Shown: positions 1 through 9,425 of the stretch, in pieces
Position numbering within the stretch: position 1 is the first letter of the stretch
Layout of the letters: each line of letters begins with the position of its first letter
DNA from: Salinarimonas sp052380005
GTDB lineage: Bacteria; Pseudomonadota; Alphaproteobacteria; Rhizobiales; Beijerinckiaceae
Length of the DNA: 64,000 nt
Direction: 5' to 3' (one strand)
NCBI GenBank assembly: GCA_052380005.1
Contig: JBQTCJ010000020.1
Notes under the pieces: model-generated
What the model saw: the letters and a program-made list of their open reading frames with translations, nothing else
Told to the model about the DNA's origin: nothing
The model's database searches: none
Program-made: the position numbers and the translations under genes

Positions 1-668
1 CCGCTCGCATAGGCCGCGGCCGCGCGCAAGAGGCCGGCGAGCGCGCCGGGCGCCGCCGCGTCGAAGCGCGCGAAGGCCCCGCCCGTCAGGCGCGCGATCT
101 CGCGAAAGGCGCGCTCGGCGCCCGGATCGCCGCCCTCCTGGAAGACGAAGCCCTTGATGCCCATGAGCCCGAGCTCGCCGGCGCGGGCGCAGACCGCATC
201 GATCTCGTCCTCGAACGCGTCCCCCACGTAGACGAAGGCGTCGACGCGACCGGCCTCGCCCTCCTTGCGGACGTGCCCCAGAGCGCGGGCGATCTGCGTC
301 TGGCCGCCGCGCACCTCGATGCCGCTCATCAGCCCGGTGAGCGCCTTGGGCTCGCCCACCCAGCGCGAGGCGCGGCACTCGCCGAAGCCGCGGAAATACA
401 GGAGCTGCACGTCGAGCCCGCCGATCTGCGAGGCCGTCTCGAACATCTGCGCCTGCAGGCCGCAGGCGAGGTCCCAGGTCGGCTGGCGGCTCATCGTGGC
501 GTCGAGCGCGAAGACGAGCCGCCCGCGGCCCTCCCGCGGCGGCGCCGGCGCGAGGGCGCGGGCCTCGTCGAGGAAGGCGTCGATCCCGCCCGGTCGCGCG
601 GCGGCGCCGGGGCGCGTCTCGCCGCGCCCGGTCACGGCTCCGCCATTCTTCGAGTCGCCGCCGCTCAT
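1..668 (-). CDS. VWA-domain-like protein, 3' end cut by window edge
   Basis: The reading frame runs on the minus strand from an ATG at 668 off the left edge, giving 222 visible residues. A low-complexity Gly/Arg-rich N-terminus of about 28 residues precedes a Rossmann-like core. The strand LVFALDATMS resembles a relaxed VWA metal-site motif (D-x-T-x-S), followed by TWD, a later GGQTQ turn and the strand AFVYVGDAFED. This pattern fits small stand-alone VWA-like proteins often found near DnaJ-type genes in Rhizobiales. No signal peptide or membrane segment is seen, so it is probably cytoplasmic. It is divergent from the peptide transporter operon. The function is unknown and the C-terminus is not visible. 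Confidence 0.7.
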   Translation of the reverse strand, partial: MSGGDSKNGGAVTGRGETRPGAAARPGGIDAFLDEARALAPAPPREGRGRLVFALDATMSRQPTWDLACGLQAQMFETASQIGGLDVQLLYFRGFGECRASRWVGEPKALTGLMSGIEVRGGQTQIARALGHVRKEGEAGRVDAFVYVGDAFEDEIDAVCARAGELGLMGIKGFVFQEGGDPGAERAFREIARLTGGAFARFDAAAPGALAGLLRAAAAYAS

Positions 669-884
669 CGCGTCCCTCCCGTCGAGCCGTCCTCGAGCTC
701 GTCCACACCCATGATTTGGCGAGCGCGGCCGCCGATGCAATCGCGGCCGTGGCCGAGGCCTGCCGCCGCGGTCCGCCCCACGCGCCCGCCGTGCCGGGTG
801 CGACGATTTCGAGCACCAAGCGAAACGGCGACGTCCCGAATGTGGACAGCATCCCATGCTCTCACCATACTCGCATCCACGCCC
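669..884. promoter_or_regulatory. Divergent intergenic region, no clear promoter
   Basis: This 216-bp gap separates the VWA-like gene from the first solute-binding protein gene and must hold promoters for both. I see no convincing -35/-10 pair or terminator. The frame of the downstream gene stays open through it, which is a high-G+C effect rather than evidence of coding. Confidence 0.3.
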
Positions 885-2768
885 ATGCCAGCCGTGAGGA
901 ATCGCTTGACGAGACGCCTCCTGACCGCCGCCGTTCTCGCGCTCGGCCTCTGCGCACCCCTCGCGCCGCAGGCCCAGACCTCCGACGGCAGCGCCGCCGA
1001 CGCCGGCGCGTGGCGCCACGCCGCTACCCTCATCGGGGAGCCGAAATACGAGCCCGGCTTCGCGCATTTCGACTACGTGAACCCCGATGCGCCCAAGGGG
1101 GGCCTCGTGCGGCTCGCCGCCATGGGGACCTTCGACAACTTCAACTACATGCTGGCCGGCGTGCGGGGCAATCTCGGGGCGGGCCTCGGGCTCGTCTACG
1201 AGACCCTGATGACGCCCTCGATGGACGAGCCGCTGACCGATTACGGCCTGATCGCCGAGGCGATGCGCTTTCCGGAGGACTACTCGAGCGTCACCTTCCG
1301 GCTCGACCCGGACGCGCGCTGGCACGACGGTGTGCCGATCACTGTCGAGGACGTGATCTGGTCCTTCGAGACGCTGAAGGCGTCTAACCCGATGATGAAG
1401 AGCTACTACGCCGACGTGGAGGCGGCGGAGGAGACCGCCGAGGGCGAGGTGACCTTCCGGTTCGCCGTCGAAGGCAACAAGGAGCTGCCGAAGATCATGG
1501 GCCAGCTCCCGGTTCTGCCCGAGCACTGGTGGACCGACCCGTCGCGGTCCGCCGACCGCACGAGCCTGGAGCCGCCGCTCGGCTCGGGACCCTACCGGCT
1601 CGCGGACTACAGCCCCGGGCGCAGCATCACCTACGAGCGCGTGCCGGACGCCTGGGCCGTCGATCACCCGACGAACGTTGGAAAATACAACTTCGACACG
1701 ATTCGCTACGAGTATTTCCGCGACGAGACGGTGATGCTCGAGGCGTTCAAGGGCGACGCCTACGACTTCCGCACCGAGGTCTCCGCGCGCGACTGGGCGC
1801 AGGGCTACGGCTTCCCGGCCCGCGAGCGCGGCGCCGTCGCGCTCGAGACCTTCCCGATGCTCGCGTCCGGCCGCATGCAGGCGTTCGTGCCGAACCTGCG
1901 CCAGGAGCGCTTCCAGGACGAGCGGGTGCGCCGGGCGCTGAACTACGCCTTCGATTTCGAGGACATCAACCGCACGATCTTCTTCGGCGCCTACGAGCGC
2001 ATCGACTCGTTCTTCGAGGGCACCGATCTGGCGTCCTCCGGACTGCCGGAGGGCCGCGAGCTCGAGATCCTGGAGGAGTACCGCGGCCGCATCCCCGACG
2101 CCGTCTTCACCGAAACCTGGACCAACCCCACGAGCGGCGACGCCCAGGCGCGGCGCGACAACCTGCGTGAGGCCGACCGCCTGCTGCGCGAGGCCGGCTG
2201 GGTCGTCGAGGGCGGCCGGCGCGTGAATGCCGAAACGGGCGAGCTTCTCGAAATCGAGCTCCTCCTCGACCTGCCCTCGCACGAGCGCTACGCGCTCCCC
2301 TACGCCCAGGCGCTCGAGCGGCTCGGCATCCGGCTCGCCGTTCGCATCGTCGACAGCGCGCAGTACGAGAACCGCCTGCGCGCCTTCGACTTCGACATCG
2401 TCACGCACCTGTGGCCGCAATCGCTCTCGCCCGGCAACGAGCAGCGTGACATGTGGGGCTCGCGCGCGGCGGACCTCGCGGGCTCGGACAACGTCGCCGG
2501 GATCCGGAACCCGGTCGTCGACGAGCTGATCGAGCGCCTCGTGCGCGCCGGCACCCGCGAGGAGCTCGTGGCGACGACGAAGGCGCTCGACCGGGTCCTG
2601 CTGCACAACGACTACGTCATTCCGCACTGGTATCTCGGGGAGCAGCGCACGGCGCGCTGGAATCGCTTCTCGCACCCCGAGACGATGCCGCGCTACGCGG
2701 GCGCGGCCTTCCCAACGGTGTGGTGGTACGACGCCGAGAAGGCGCGCGAGACGGGGGCTGCACGATGA
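885..2768 (+). CDS. Oligopeptide ABC transporter solute-binding protein (YejA-like, first copy)
   Basis: This is a 627-residue family 5 extracellular solute-binding protein that would capture peptides in the periplasm for the Yej-type importer encoded just downstream. The ATG at 885 gives a good Sec signal peptide: RNRLTRR, a hydrophobic stretch, then a likely cleavage after PQAQ. The mature part has the family features YVNPDAPKGG near the N-terminus, LTDYGLIAEAM, RWHDGVPITVEDV, LGSGPYRL and a C-terminal WWYDAEKA. The frame is open much further upstream, but that part has no signal-peptide character. It overlaps the next binding-protein gene by 4 nt (ATGA), so the two are translationally coupled. 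An alternative ATG at 840 is possible. The transported peptide is unknown. Confidence 0.9.
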   Translation: MPAVRNRLTRRLLTAAVLALGLCAPLAPQAQTSDGSAADAGAWRHAATLIGEPKYEPGFAHFDYVNPDAPKGGLVRLAAMGTFDNFNYMLAGVRGNLGAGLGLVYETLMTPSMDEPLTDYGLIAEAMRFPEDYSSVTFRLDPDARWHDGVPITVEDVIWSFETLKASNPMMKSYYADVEAAEETAEGEVTFRFAVEGNKELPKIMGQLPVLPEHWWTDPSRSADRTSLEPPLGSGPYRLADYSPGRSITYERVPDAWAVDHPTNVGKYNFDTIRYEYFRDETVMLEAFKGDAYDFRTEVSARDWAQGYGFPARERGAVALETFPMLASGRMQAFVPNLRQERFQDERVRRALNYAFDFEDINRTIFFGAYERIDSFFEGTDLASSGLPEGRELEILEEYRGRIPDAVFTETWTNPTSGDAQARRDNLREADRLLREAGWVVEGGRRVNAETGELLEIELLLDLPSHERYALPYAQALERLGIRLAVRIVDSAQYENRLRAFDFDIVTHLWPQSLSPGNEQRDMWGSRAADLAGSDNVAGIRNPVVDELIERLVRAGTREELVATTKALDRVLLHNDYVIPHWYLGEQRTARWNRFSHPETMPRYAGAAFPTVWWYDAEKARETGAAR

Positions 2769-4684
2769 GGAACGGCGTTGCGGGCCGCGGGATCACCCGC
2801 CGCGGCTTCTTCCAGGGTGTCGCGGCGGTCGGCGGGGCGCTCGCGCTTCCAGGTGGCGCGCTGGCGGACTTCGAGGCGGTGAGCTCCGTCGGGCAGGTCG
2901 ACGAGGACTTCGTCGAGCGCCACGGCATGTCGCTGTTCGGCGATCTCGCCCTGCCTCCCGACTTCACTCACTTTCCCTACGTGAATCCTGAGGCGCCGAA
3001 GGGCGGCGTGGCGTCGACGCTGGTCTCGACCCGGGTGTTCAACCAGGGCGAGAACACGTTCGACACGTTCAACATCTTCGTCGATCGGGGCATCGGCGCC
3101 TACGGCGTCGAATCGACCTTCGACAGCCTGATGACCGGATCGGGCGACGAGCCGACCTCGGTCTATGGCCTTCTGGCCGAGACCGTCTCGCGCTCGCGCG
3201 ACGGGCTCGCCTTCCGCTTCCGCCTGCGGCCGCAGGCGCGCTTCCACGACGGCACGCCGCTGACGGCGCAGGACGTCGCCTTCTCGATCACGACGTTGAA
3301 GGAGCAGGGCCACAACGTGCTGCGCCTCGTCCTCGCCGAGGTGGAGAGCGTCGAGGCGCTGGAGGAGCGCCTCGTCGAGGTGCGCTTCGCGCCCGGGCGC
3401 TCGCGCAACATACCCTTCACCGTGGCCGGACTGCCGGTCCTTCCGCGCGCCTGGTTCGAGGGGCGCGACTTCCAGGCCTCGACCCTGGAGCCCATCCTCG
3501 GCTCGGGCCCCTATCGCATCGGCGACTTCCGTCAGGGCAGCTTCGTAACGATCGAGCGCGTGCCCGACTACTGGGCCGCGGACCTGCCGGTCAACCGCGG
3601 CGTGAACAATTTCGACCGCGTGACCTACCGCTACTACCGCGACCGCGACGTGGCCTTCCAGGGCTTCAGCGCCGGGGAATACACGTTCCGCACCGAGGCG
3701 ACCTCACGCATCTGGGCGAACGCGTACGACTTCCCGGCCGTGCGCGAGGGGCGGGTGATCAAGGAGGAGGTCGCGCACGAGCGGCCCGGCGGCGTGCAGA
3801 CCCTGAACTTCAACCTCAGGCGCGCGAAGTTCGCCGACACGAGGGTCCGCGAGGCCCTGATGCTCGCGTTCGACTTCGAGTCGATCAACCGGGACATAAT
3901 GTATTCCTCCTACGAGCGGCAGGACTCGTACTTCAAGAACAGCCCCTCCGAGGCGAAGGGCCCACCCACGCCCGAGGAGCTCGCCCTGCTCGAGCCCTGG
4001 CGCGACTCGCTGCCGCCGGAGGTCTTCGGCGAGGCGGTCGTTCCGCCGATGTCCGACGGCTCGGGCCGCGATCGCGAGCAGCTGCGCCGGGCCGGCGCGC
4101 TCCTCGCGGACGCCGGCTGCACGCGGCGCGGGACGGAGCTCCTTCTGCCGACGGGCGAGCCGTTCACGATCGAGTTCATGGTGAGCACCTCGGCCTTCGA
4201 GCCGCACTTCCAGCGTTACGTCTCCACGCTGCGCCTGCTCGGGATCGCGGGATCGATCGTTCTTCCCGAAGCCGCGCAGTACCAGCGCCGGCTGCTCGAC
4301 TTCGACTTCGAGGCCGTGATCTCGGCCTTCACCGGCGGCCTCTATCCGAGCGAGAGCCTCCTCTCGCTCTACGGCTCGCAGGCGGCCGACACGCCGGGGA
4401 GCCGCAACTACGCGGGTATCGCCCATCCGGCGATCGATGCGCTCATCGCGATCGGGGCGCGGGCTCAGACGCGGGAGGACGCCAGCGCGGCGGGCCGCGC
4501 CATCGATCGCATCCTGCGGGCCGGGCGCTACAGCATGCCGATGTGGTACAATTCGAACGACTGGGTCGCCTACTGGGACGAGTTCTCGCGCCCGGAGCGC
4601 CGCCCGCGCTACGCCCAGGCCGGCTTCGGCACCTGGTGGTACGATCCGGAAAGGGCGGCGCGGGCGAACCGGCGGCGCGGATGA
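2765..4684 (+). CDS. Oligopeptide ABC transporter solute-binding protein (YejA-like, second copy, Tat signal)
   Basis: This is a 639-residue paralogue of the preceding gene, again family 5, with YVNPEAPKGG, RFHDGTPLTAQDV, LGSGPYRIGDF and a WWYDPERA tail. The ATG lies inside the stop overlap with the first copy. Unlike that copy, its N-terminus carries a twin-arginine signal, ITRRGFFQGVAAVGG, followed by a hydrophobic segment and a likely cut after GALA. The two proteins would therefore reach the periplasm by different routes. Both probably feed the same permease pair (4759 onward). Tandem binding proteins of this type are known in Rhizobiales; different peptide ranges are a reasonable inference but not shown. 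Confidence 0.9.
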   Translation: MRNGVAGRGITRRGFFQGVAAVGGALALPGGALADFEAVSSVGQVDEDFVERHGMSLFGDLALPPDFTHFPYVNPEAPKGGVASTLVSTRVFNQGENTFDTFNIFVDRGIGAYGVESTFDSLMTGSGDEPTSVYGLLAETVSRSRDGLAFRFRLRPQARFHDGTPLTAQDVAFSITTLKEQGHNVLRLVLAEVESVEALEERLVEVRFAPGRSRNIPFTVAGLPVLPRAWFEGRDFQASTLEPILGSGPYRIGDFRQGSFVTIERVPDYWAADLPVNRGVNNFDRVTYRYYRDRDVAFQGFSAGEYTFRTEATSRIWANAYDFPAVREGRVIKEEVAHERPGGVQTLNFNLRRAKFADTRVREALMLAFDFESINRDIMYSSYERQDSYFKNSPSEAKGPPTPEELALLEPWRDSLPPEVFGEAVVPPMSDGSGRDREQLRRAGALLADAGCTRRGTELLLPTGEPFTIEFMVSTSAFEPHFQRYVSTLRLLGIAGSIVLPEAAQYQRRLLDFDFEAVISAFTGGLYPSESLLSLYGSQAADTPGSRNYAGIAHPAIDALIAIGARAQTREDASAAGRAIDRILRAGRYSMPMWYNSNDWVAYWDEFSRPERRPRYAQAGFGTWWYDPERAARANRRRG

Positions 4685-4758
4685 CGGCGGACCGGCGCGG
4701 CCGGCCTGCGTGACCCAACACCCGCGCCGTGGCGCGACCCTGCCAGTGAACGGACCAG

Positions 4759-5853
4759 ATGCTCGCCTACATCCTGAGACGCCTGCTCCTGATGATCCCG
4801 ACCCTGTTCGGGATCATGCTCATCTCCTTCGTCATCATCCAGTTCGCCCCCGGCGGCCCGGTCGAGCGCATCATCGCGCAGATCCAGGGCACCGACGTCG
4901 GCGCCACCGCGCGCTTCTCGGGCGGCGGCGGCGACACGATGGGCGGCGGCGGGGGAGGGGACGCCACCTCCACCTACCGCGGCGCGCAGGGTCTCGACCC
5001 GCAGTTCATCGCCGAGCTCGAGGCGCAGTTCGGCTTCGACAAGCCTGCGCACGAGCGCTTCGGGCTGATGATCTGGAACTACATCCGCTTCGACTTCGGC
5101 GAGAGCTACTTCCGCGACGTGACGGTGGTCGACCTCATCGTCGAGAAGCTCCCCGTCTCGATCACGCTCGGGCTGTGGATGACGATCCTGTCCTACGCCA
5201 TCTCGATCCCGCTGGGGATCAAGAAGGCGGTGCGGGACGGCACGCCCTTCGACTGGTGGACCTCGGCGATCGTCATCGTCGGCTACGCCATCCCCGGCTT
5301 CCTGTTCGCGATCCTGCTCATCGTGCTCTTCGCCGGCGGCTCGTTCTGGCAGATATTCCCGCTGCGCGGGCTCACCTCCGACAATTGGGACGAGCTTTCG
5401 CTCGTGGGCAAGGCGCTCGACTACCTCTGGCACATCGCCCTGCCGATCACGGCCATGGCGCTCGGCGCCTTCGCCACCGCGACGCTGCTCACCAAGAACT
5501 CGTTCCTCGACGAGATCCGCAAGCAATACGTCATGACGGCGCGGATGAAGGGCCTGTCGGAGCGGCAGGTTCTGTACGGCCACGTCTTCCGCAACGCCAT
5601 GCTGATCGTCATCGCCGGCTTCCCCGGCGCCTTCATCGGCGCCTTCTTCGCCGGCTCGCTCCTGATCGAGACGATCTTCTCGCTCGACGGGCTCGGCCTC
5701 CTCTCCTTCGAGGCGATCGTCAACCGGGACTACCCCGTCGTGTTCGCGACGCTCTACATCTTCTCGCTCCTGGGCCTCGTGGTGAACCTGATCTCGGACC
5801 TCACCTACGTCTGGATCGACCCGCGTATCGACTTCGAGACGCGGGAGGTCTGA
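4759..5853 (+). CDS. yejB: Oligopeptide ABC transporter permease YejB
   Basis: This 364-residue inner-membrane permease starts MLAYILRRLLLMIPTLFGI, the characteristic first helix of the DppB/OppB/YejB group. About six hydrophobic segments follow. A Gly-rich insertion, GGGGDTMGGGGGGD, lies at about residues 55-68 in the periplasmic loop after the first helix. The cytoplasmic coupling loop is seen near residue 275 (YVMTARMKGLSERQVLYGHVFRNAM) as the usual A-x-x-KG-L pattern. It is the third gene of the operon, 74 bp after the second binding protein and 1 bp before yejE. It forms the heterodimeric channel with YejE. Confidence 0.93.
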   Translation: MLAYILRRLLLMIPTLFGIMLISFVIIQFAPGGPVERIIAQIQGTDVGATARFSGGGGDTMGGGGGGDATSTYRGAQGLDPQFIAELEAQFGFDKPAHERFGLMIWNYIRFDFGESYFRDVTVVDLIVEKLPVSITLGLWMTILSYAISIPLGIKKAVRDGTPFDWWTSAIVIVGYAIPGFLFAILLIVLFAGGSFWQIFPLRGLTSDNWDELSLVGKALDYLWHIALPITAMALGAFATATLLTKNSFLDEIRKQYVMTARMKGLSERQVLYGHVFRNAMLIVIAGFPGAFIGAFFAGSLLIETIFSLDGLGLLSFEAIVNRDYPVVFATLYIFSLLGLVVNLISDLTYVWIDPRIDFETREV

Positions 5854-5854
5854 G

Positions 5855-7021
5855 ATGAACGTCAGCGTCGATCTCAGGAAGCCCCTCGAAGGCGAGCGCC
5901 TGGCCCCGCCGGTGGCCAACAGGGGCCTGCTCAACCTCACGCCGATCAACCGCCGGCGCCTGCAGAACTTCAAGGCGAACAAGCGCGGGCTCTGGTCGTT
6001 CTGGATCTTCATGGTCCTGTTCGTCGTGACGCTGTTCGCGGAGTTCATCGCCAACGACAAGCCGATCCTCGCCATGTACAAGGGCGAGCTGCTCTATCCG
6101 GTCCTCGTCGATTATCCGGAGGAGAAGTTCGGTGGCTTCCTCGCGGTCGCGGACTACCGCGACCCGTTCATCGCCGAGGAAATCGAGGCGAACGGCTGGA
6201 TGCTCTGGCCGCCGATCCGCTTCCACTACTCGACGCACAACCTCAACCTCCCGGTGCCGGCGCCGGCCCCGCCGACCTGGATGCTCGACGACGCGCAATG
6301 CGCCCAGGCGGTGGCGCGCATCGACGTCGACCAGTGCTCCGACCTCGAGACGAACTGGCTCGGCACCGACGACCAGGGCCGCGACGTGCTGGCGCGGCTG
6401 ATCTACGGCTTTCGCATCTCGGTCCTGTTCGGGCTGATCCTCGCCGTCGCCTCCTCGCTCATCGGCGTCGTCGCCGGCGCGGTGCAGGGCTATTTCGGCG
6501 GCTGGGTGGACCTGATCTTCCAGCGCGTGATCGAGATCTGGACGGCGATCCCCTCGCTCTACCTGCTCATCATCATCGCGTCCGTGATCACGCCGACCTT
6601 CTGGGTGCTGCTCTTCATCCTGCTCCTGTTCTCGTGGGTGTCGCTGGTGGGCGTCGTGCGCGCCGAGTTCCTGCGCGCGCGCAATTTCGAGTACGTCCGC
6701 GCCGCGCGCGCGCTCGGCGTGTCCGACGCCAGGATCATGTGGAAGCACGTCCTGCCCAATGCCATGGTGGCGACGCTCACCTTCCTGCCCTTCATCCTCA
6801 ACGGCTCGATCACGACGCTCACCTCCCTCGACTTCCTCGGCTTCGGGCTGCCGCCGGGCTCGCCCTCGCTGGGCGAGTTGCTCGCCCAGGGCAAGGCGAA
6901 CCTGCAGGCGCCGTGGCTCGGCCTCACGGGCTTCTTCGTCATAGCGCTGATGCTCTCGCTCCTCATCTTCGTCGGCGAGGCGGTCCGCGACGCCTTCGAC
7001 CCGAGGAAGACGTTCACGTGA
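5855..7021 (+). CDS. yejE: Oligopeptide ABC transporter permease YejE
   Basis: This 388-residue second permease subunit starts one base after the yejB stop. It has the N-terminal OppC-type region with NRRRLQNFKANKRGLWSFWIF before the first helix. A long periplasmic segment (about residues 70-165) contains NWLGTDDQGRDVLARLIYG, the conserved DppC/YejE junction. The coupling loop is EYVRAARALGVSDARIMWKHVLPNA. It pairs with YejB in the inner membrane. In related genomes yejF follows directly; here a toxin-antitoxin pair intervenes before the ATPase gene. Confidence 0.93.
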   Translation: MNVSVDLRKPLEGERLAPPVANRGLLNLTPINRRRLQNFKANKRGLWSFWIFMVLFVVTLFAEFIANDKPILAMYKGELLYPVLVDYPEEKFGGFLAVADYRDPFIAEEIEANGWMLWPPIRFHYSTHNLNLPVPAPAPPTWMLDDAQCAQAVARIDVDQCSDLETNWLGTDDQGRDVLARLIYGFRISVLFGLILAVASSLIGVVAGAVQGYFGGWVDLIFQRVIEIWTAIPSLYLLIIIASVITPTFWVLLFILLLFSWVSLVGVVRAEFLRARNFEYVRAARALGVSDARIMWKHVLPNAMVATLTFLPFILNGSITTLTSLDFLGFGLPPGSPSLGELLAQGKANLQAPWLGLTGFFVIALMLSLLIFVGEAVRDAFDPRKTFT

Positions 7022-7056
7022 GGGTGGGGTATGATGAGCCAGAGGAGGACCTGGCG

Positions 7057-7305
7057 GTGAACAAGGTCGTGAAGCACCACATCCCGGTGGGAGATCTGCC
7101 GGAGCACCTGCGGGAGGGGCTCGACCCGAGGGCGTTCGCGACGGTGGAGGTGACCGTCGAGGCCGATGCGAAGGCCGTCGACGACGAGGCGCCGATGACG
7201 CTGGACGAGATATTCGCCTTTCGGCAGAATAACTTCTCTTCGCTCGAAGAGATCGACGCGTACGTGCGGTCCATCAGGGAAGAGTGGTCGCATCGTGAGC
7301 GGTGA
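7057..7305 (+). CDS. Putative antitoxin of a PIN-domain toxin pair
   Basis: This 82-residue protein starts at a GTG at 7057, chosen because a strong ribosome-binding site (GAGGAGG at 7042-7048) lies 8 nt upstream. The N-terminal half (HHIPVGDLPEHLREGLDP) and the C-terminal FSSLEEIDAYVRSIREEW give a short beta/helical protein with an acidic, amphipathic tail. This is typical of antitoxins that wrap around a VapC-type toxin. No classical HTH motif is obvious. It overlaps the PIN gene by 11 nt. It lies between yejE and the ATPase gene, and base composition near 7200-7300 is clearly less G+C-rich than the transporter genes, suggesting later insertion. Assignment rests mainly on size and partner. 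Confidence 0.7.
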   Translation: MNKVVKHHIPVGDLPEHLREGLDPRAFATVEVTVEADAKAVDDEAPMTLDEIFAFRQNNFSSLEEIDAYVRSIREEWSHRER

Positions 7306-7773
7306 TGTCGTGCGGGTCTACGTCGACACGAATGCGTTCGTGGTCGCTTTCGAAACCACGGGCGACGATTCCGATGCGATGAAGCTGCTCCTGAACGCCG
7401 CCCTGCAGGGCCGGATTTCGCTGTTCACGAGCGACTTGACGCTCGCCGAGGTCCTGGTCGTGCCGGAGCGAACCGGAAACGTGACACTCACGCGCGCCTA
7501 CAAGCAGGCTCTGATTTGGTCGCGCGCCATCGAGCTCGTCGCAGTGACGCGCGAGATTCTGATCGAAACTGCACAGTATCGGGCCCGTGCCGGCCAGGCG
7601 ACGGTCGATAATGCCGACCGGCGCAATTTCCTTCCGGACTCGATCCACGCCGTTACGGCGATAAGAAGTGGTTGTTCCGCGTTCCTCGCGAGCGACAGGC
7701 GCATACGCCTTCCGAGCGGAATGACTCGTGTGCCACCGTTGGCGCCAGCCATCAAAGAACTGCTGAAACAAGC

Positions 7774-7777
<4 letters not shown>
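7295..7777 (+). CDS. PIN-domain ribonuclease toxin, VapC-like
   Basis: This 160-residue protein starts at a GTG inside the antitoxin gene. It has the PIN acidic tetrad in order: D11 in VYVDTNAF, E52 in DLTLAEVLV, D115 in LPDSIHAVTAI and D134 in FLASDRR. PIN toxins are Mg2+-dependent ribonucleases that cut tRNA or rRNA when freed from their antitoxin. Length and motifs fit an intact, probably active enzyme. The stop overlaps the start of the transporter ATPase gene (ATGA at 7774-7777), so toxin, antitoxin and ATPase are coupled in translation. Lower G+C than the neighbours suggests transfer. The target is not predictable from sequence. Confidence 0.82.
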
Positions 7778-9398
<1,621 letters not shown>

Positions 9399-9402
<4 letters not shown>

Positions 9403-9425
9403 GGGAGGGCGTGGGCGTCCCTCAC
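9399..9425. terminator. Bidirectional hairpin between yejF and ligA
   Basis: GTGAGGGA (9399-9406) and TCCCTCAC (9418-9425) form an 8-bp stem around an 11-nt loop. The stem overlaps the ends of the two convergent genes, which are only 19 bp apart. There is no long T-run, so termination is inferred from position and symmetry. Confidence 0.5.

Noticed and set aside
273..884. Long upstream extension of the first peptide-binding protein frame
   Set aside because: The frame is open only because of high G+C. It overlaps the VWA-like gene on the other strand and has no family similarity, while the ATG at 885 gives a clean signal peptide.
4914..4970. Gly-rich tract in yejB as a frameshift or assembly error
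   Set aside because: The frame stays open and family motifs continue on both sides, so it is better read as a loop insertion.
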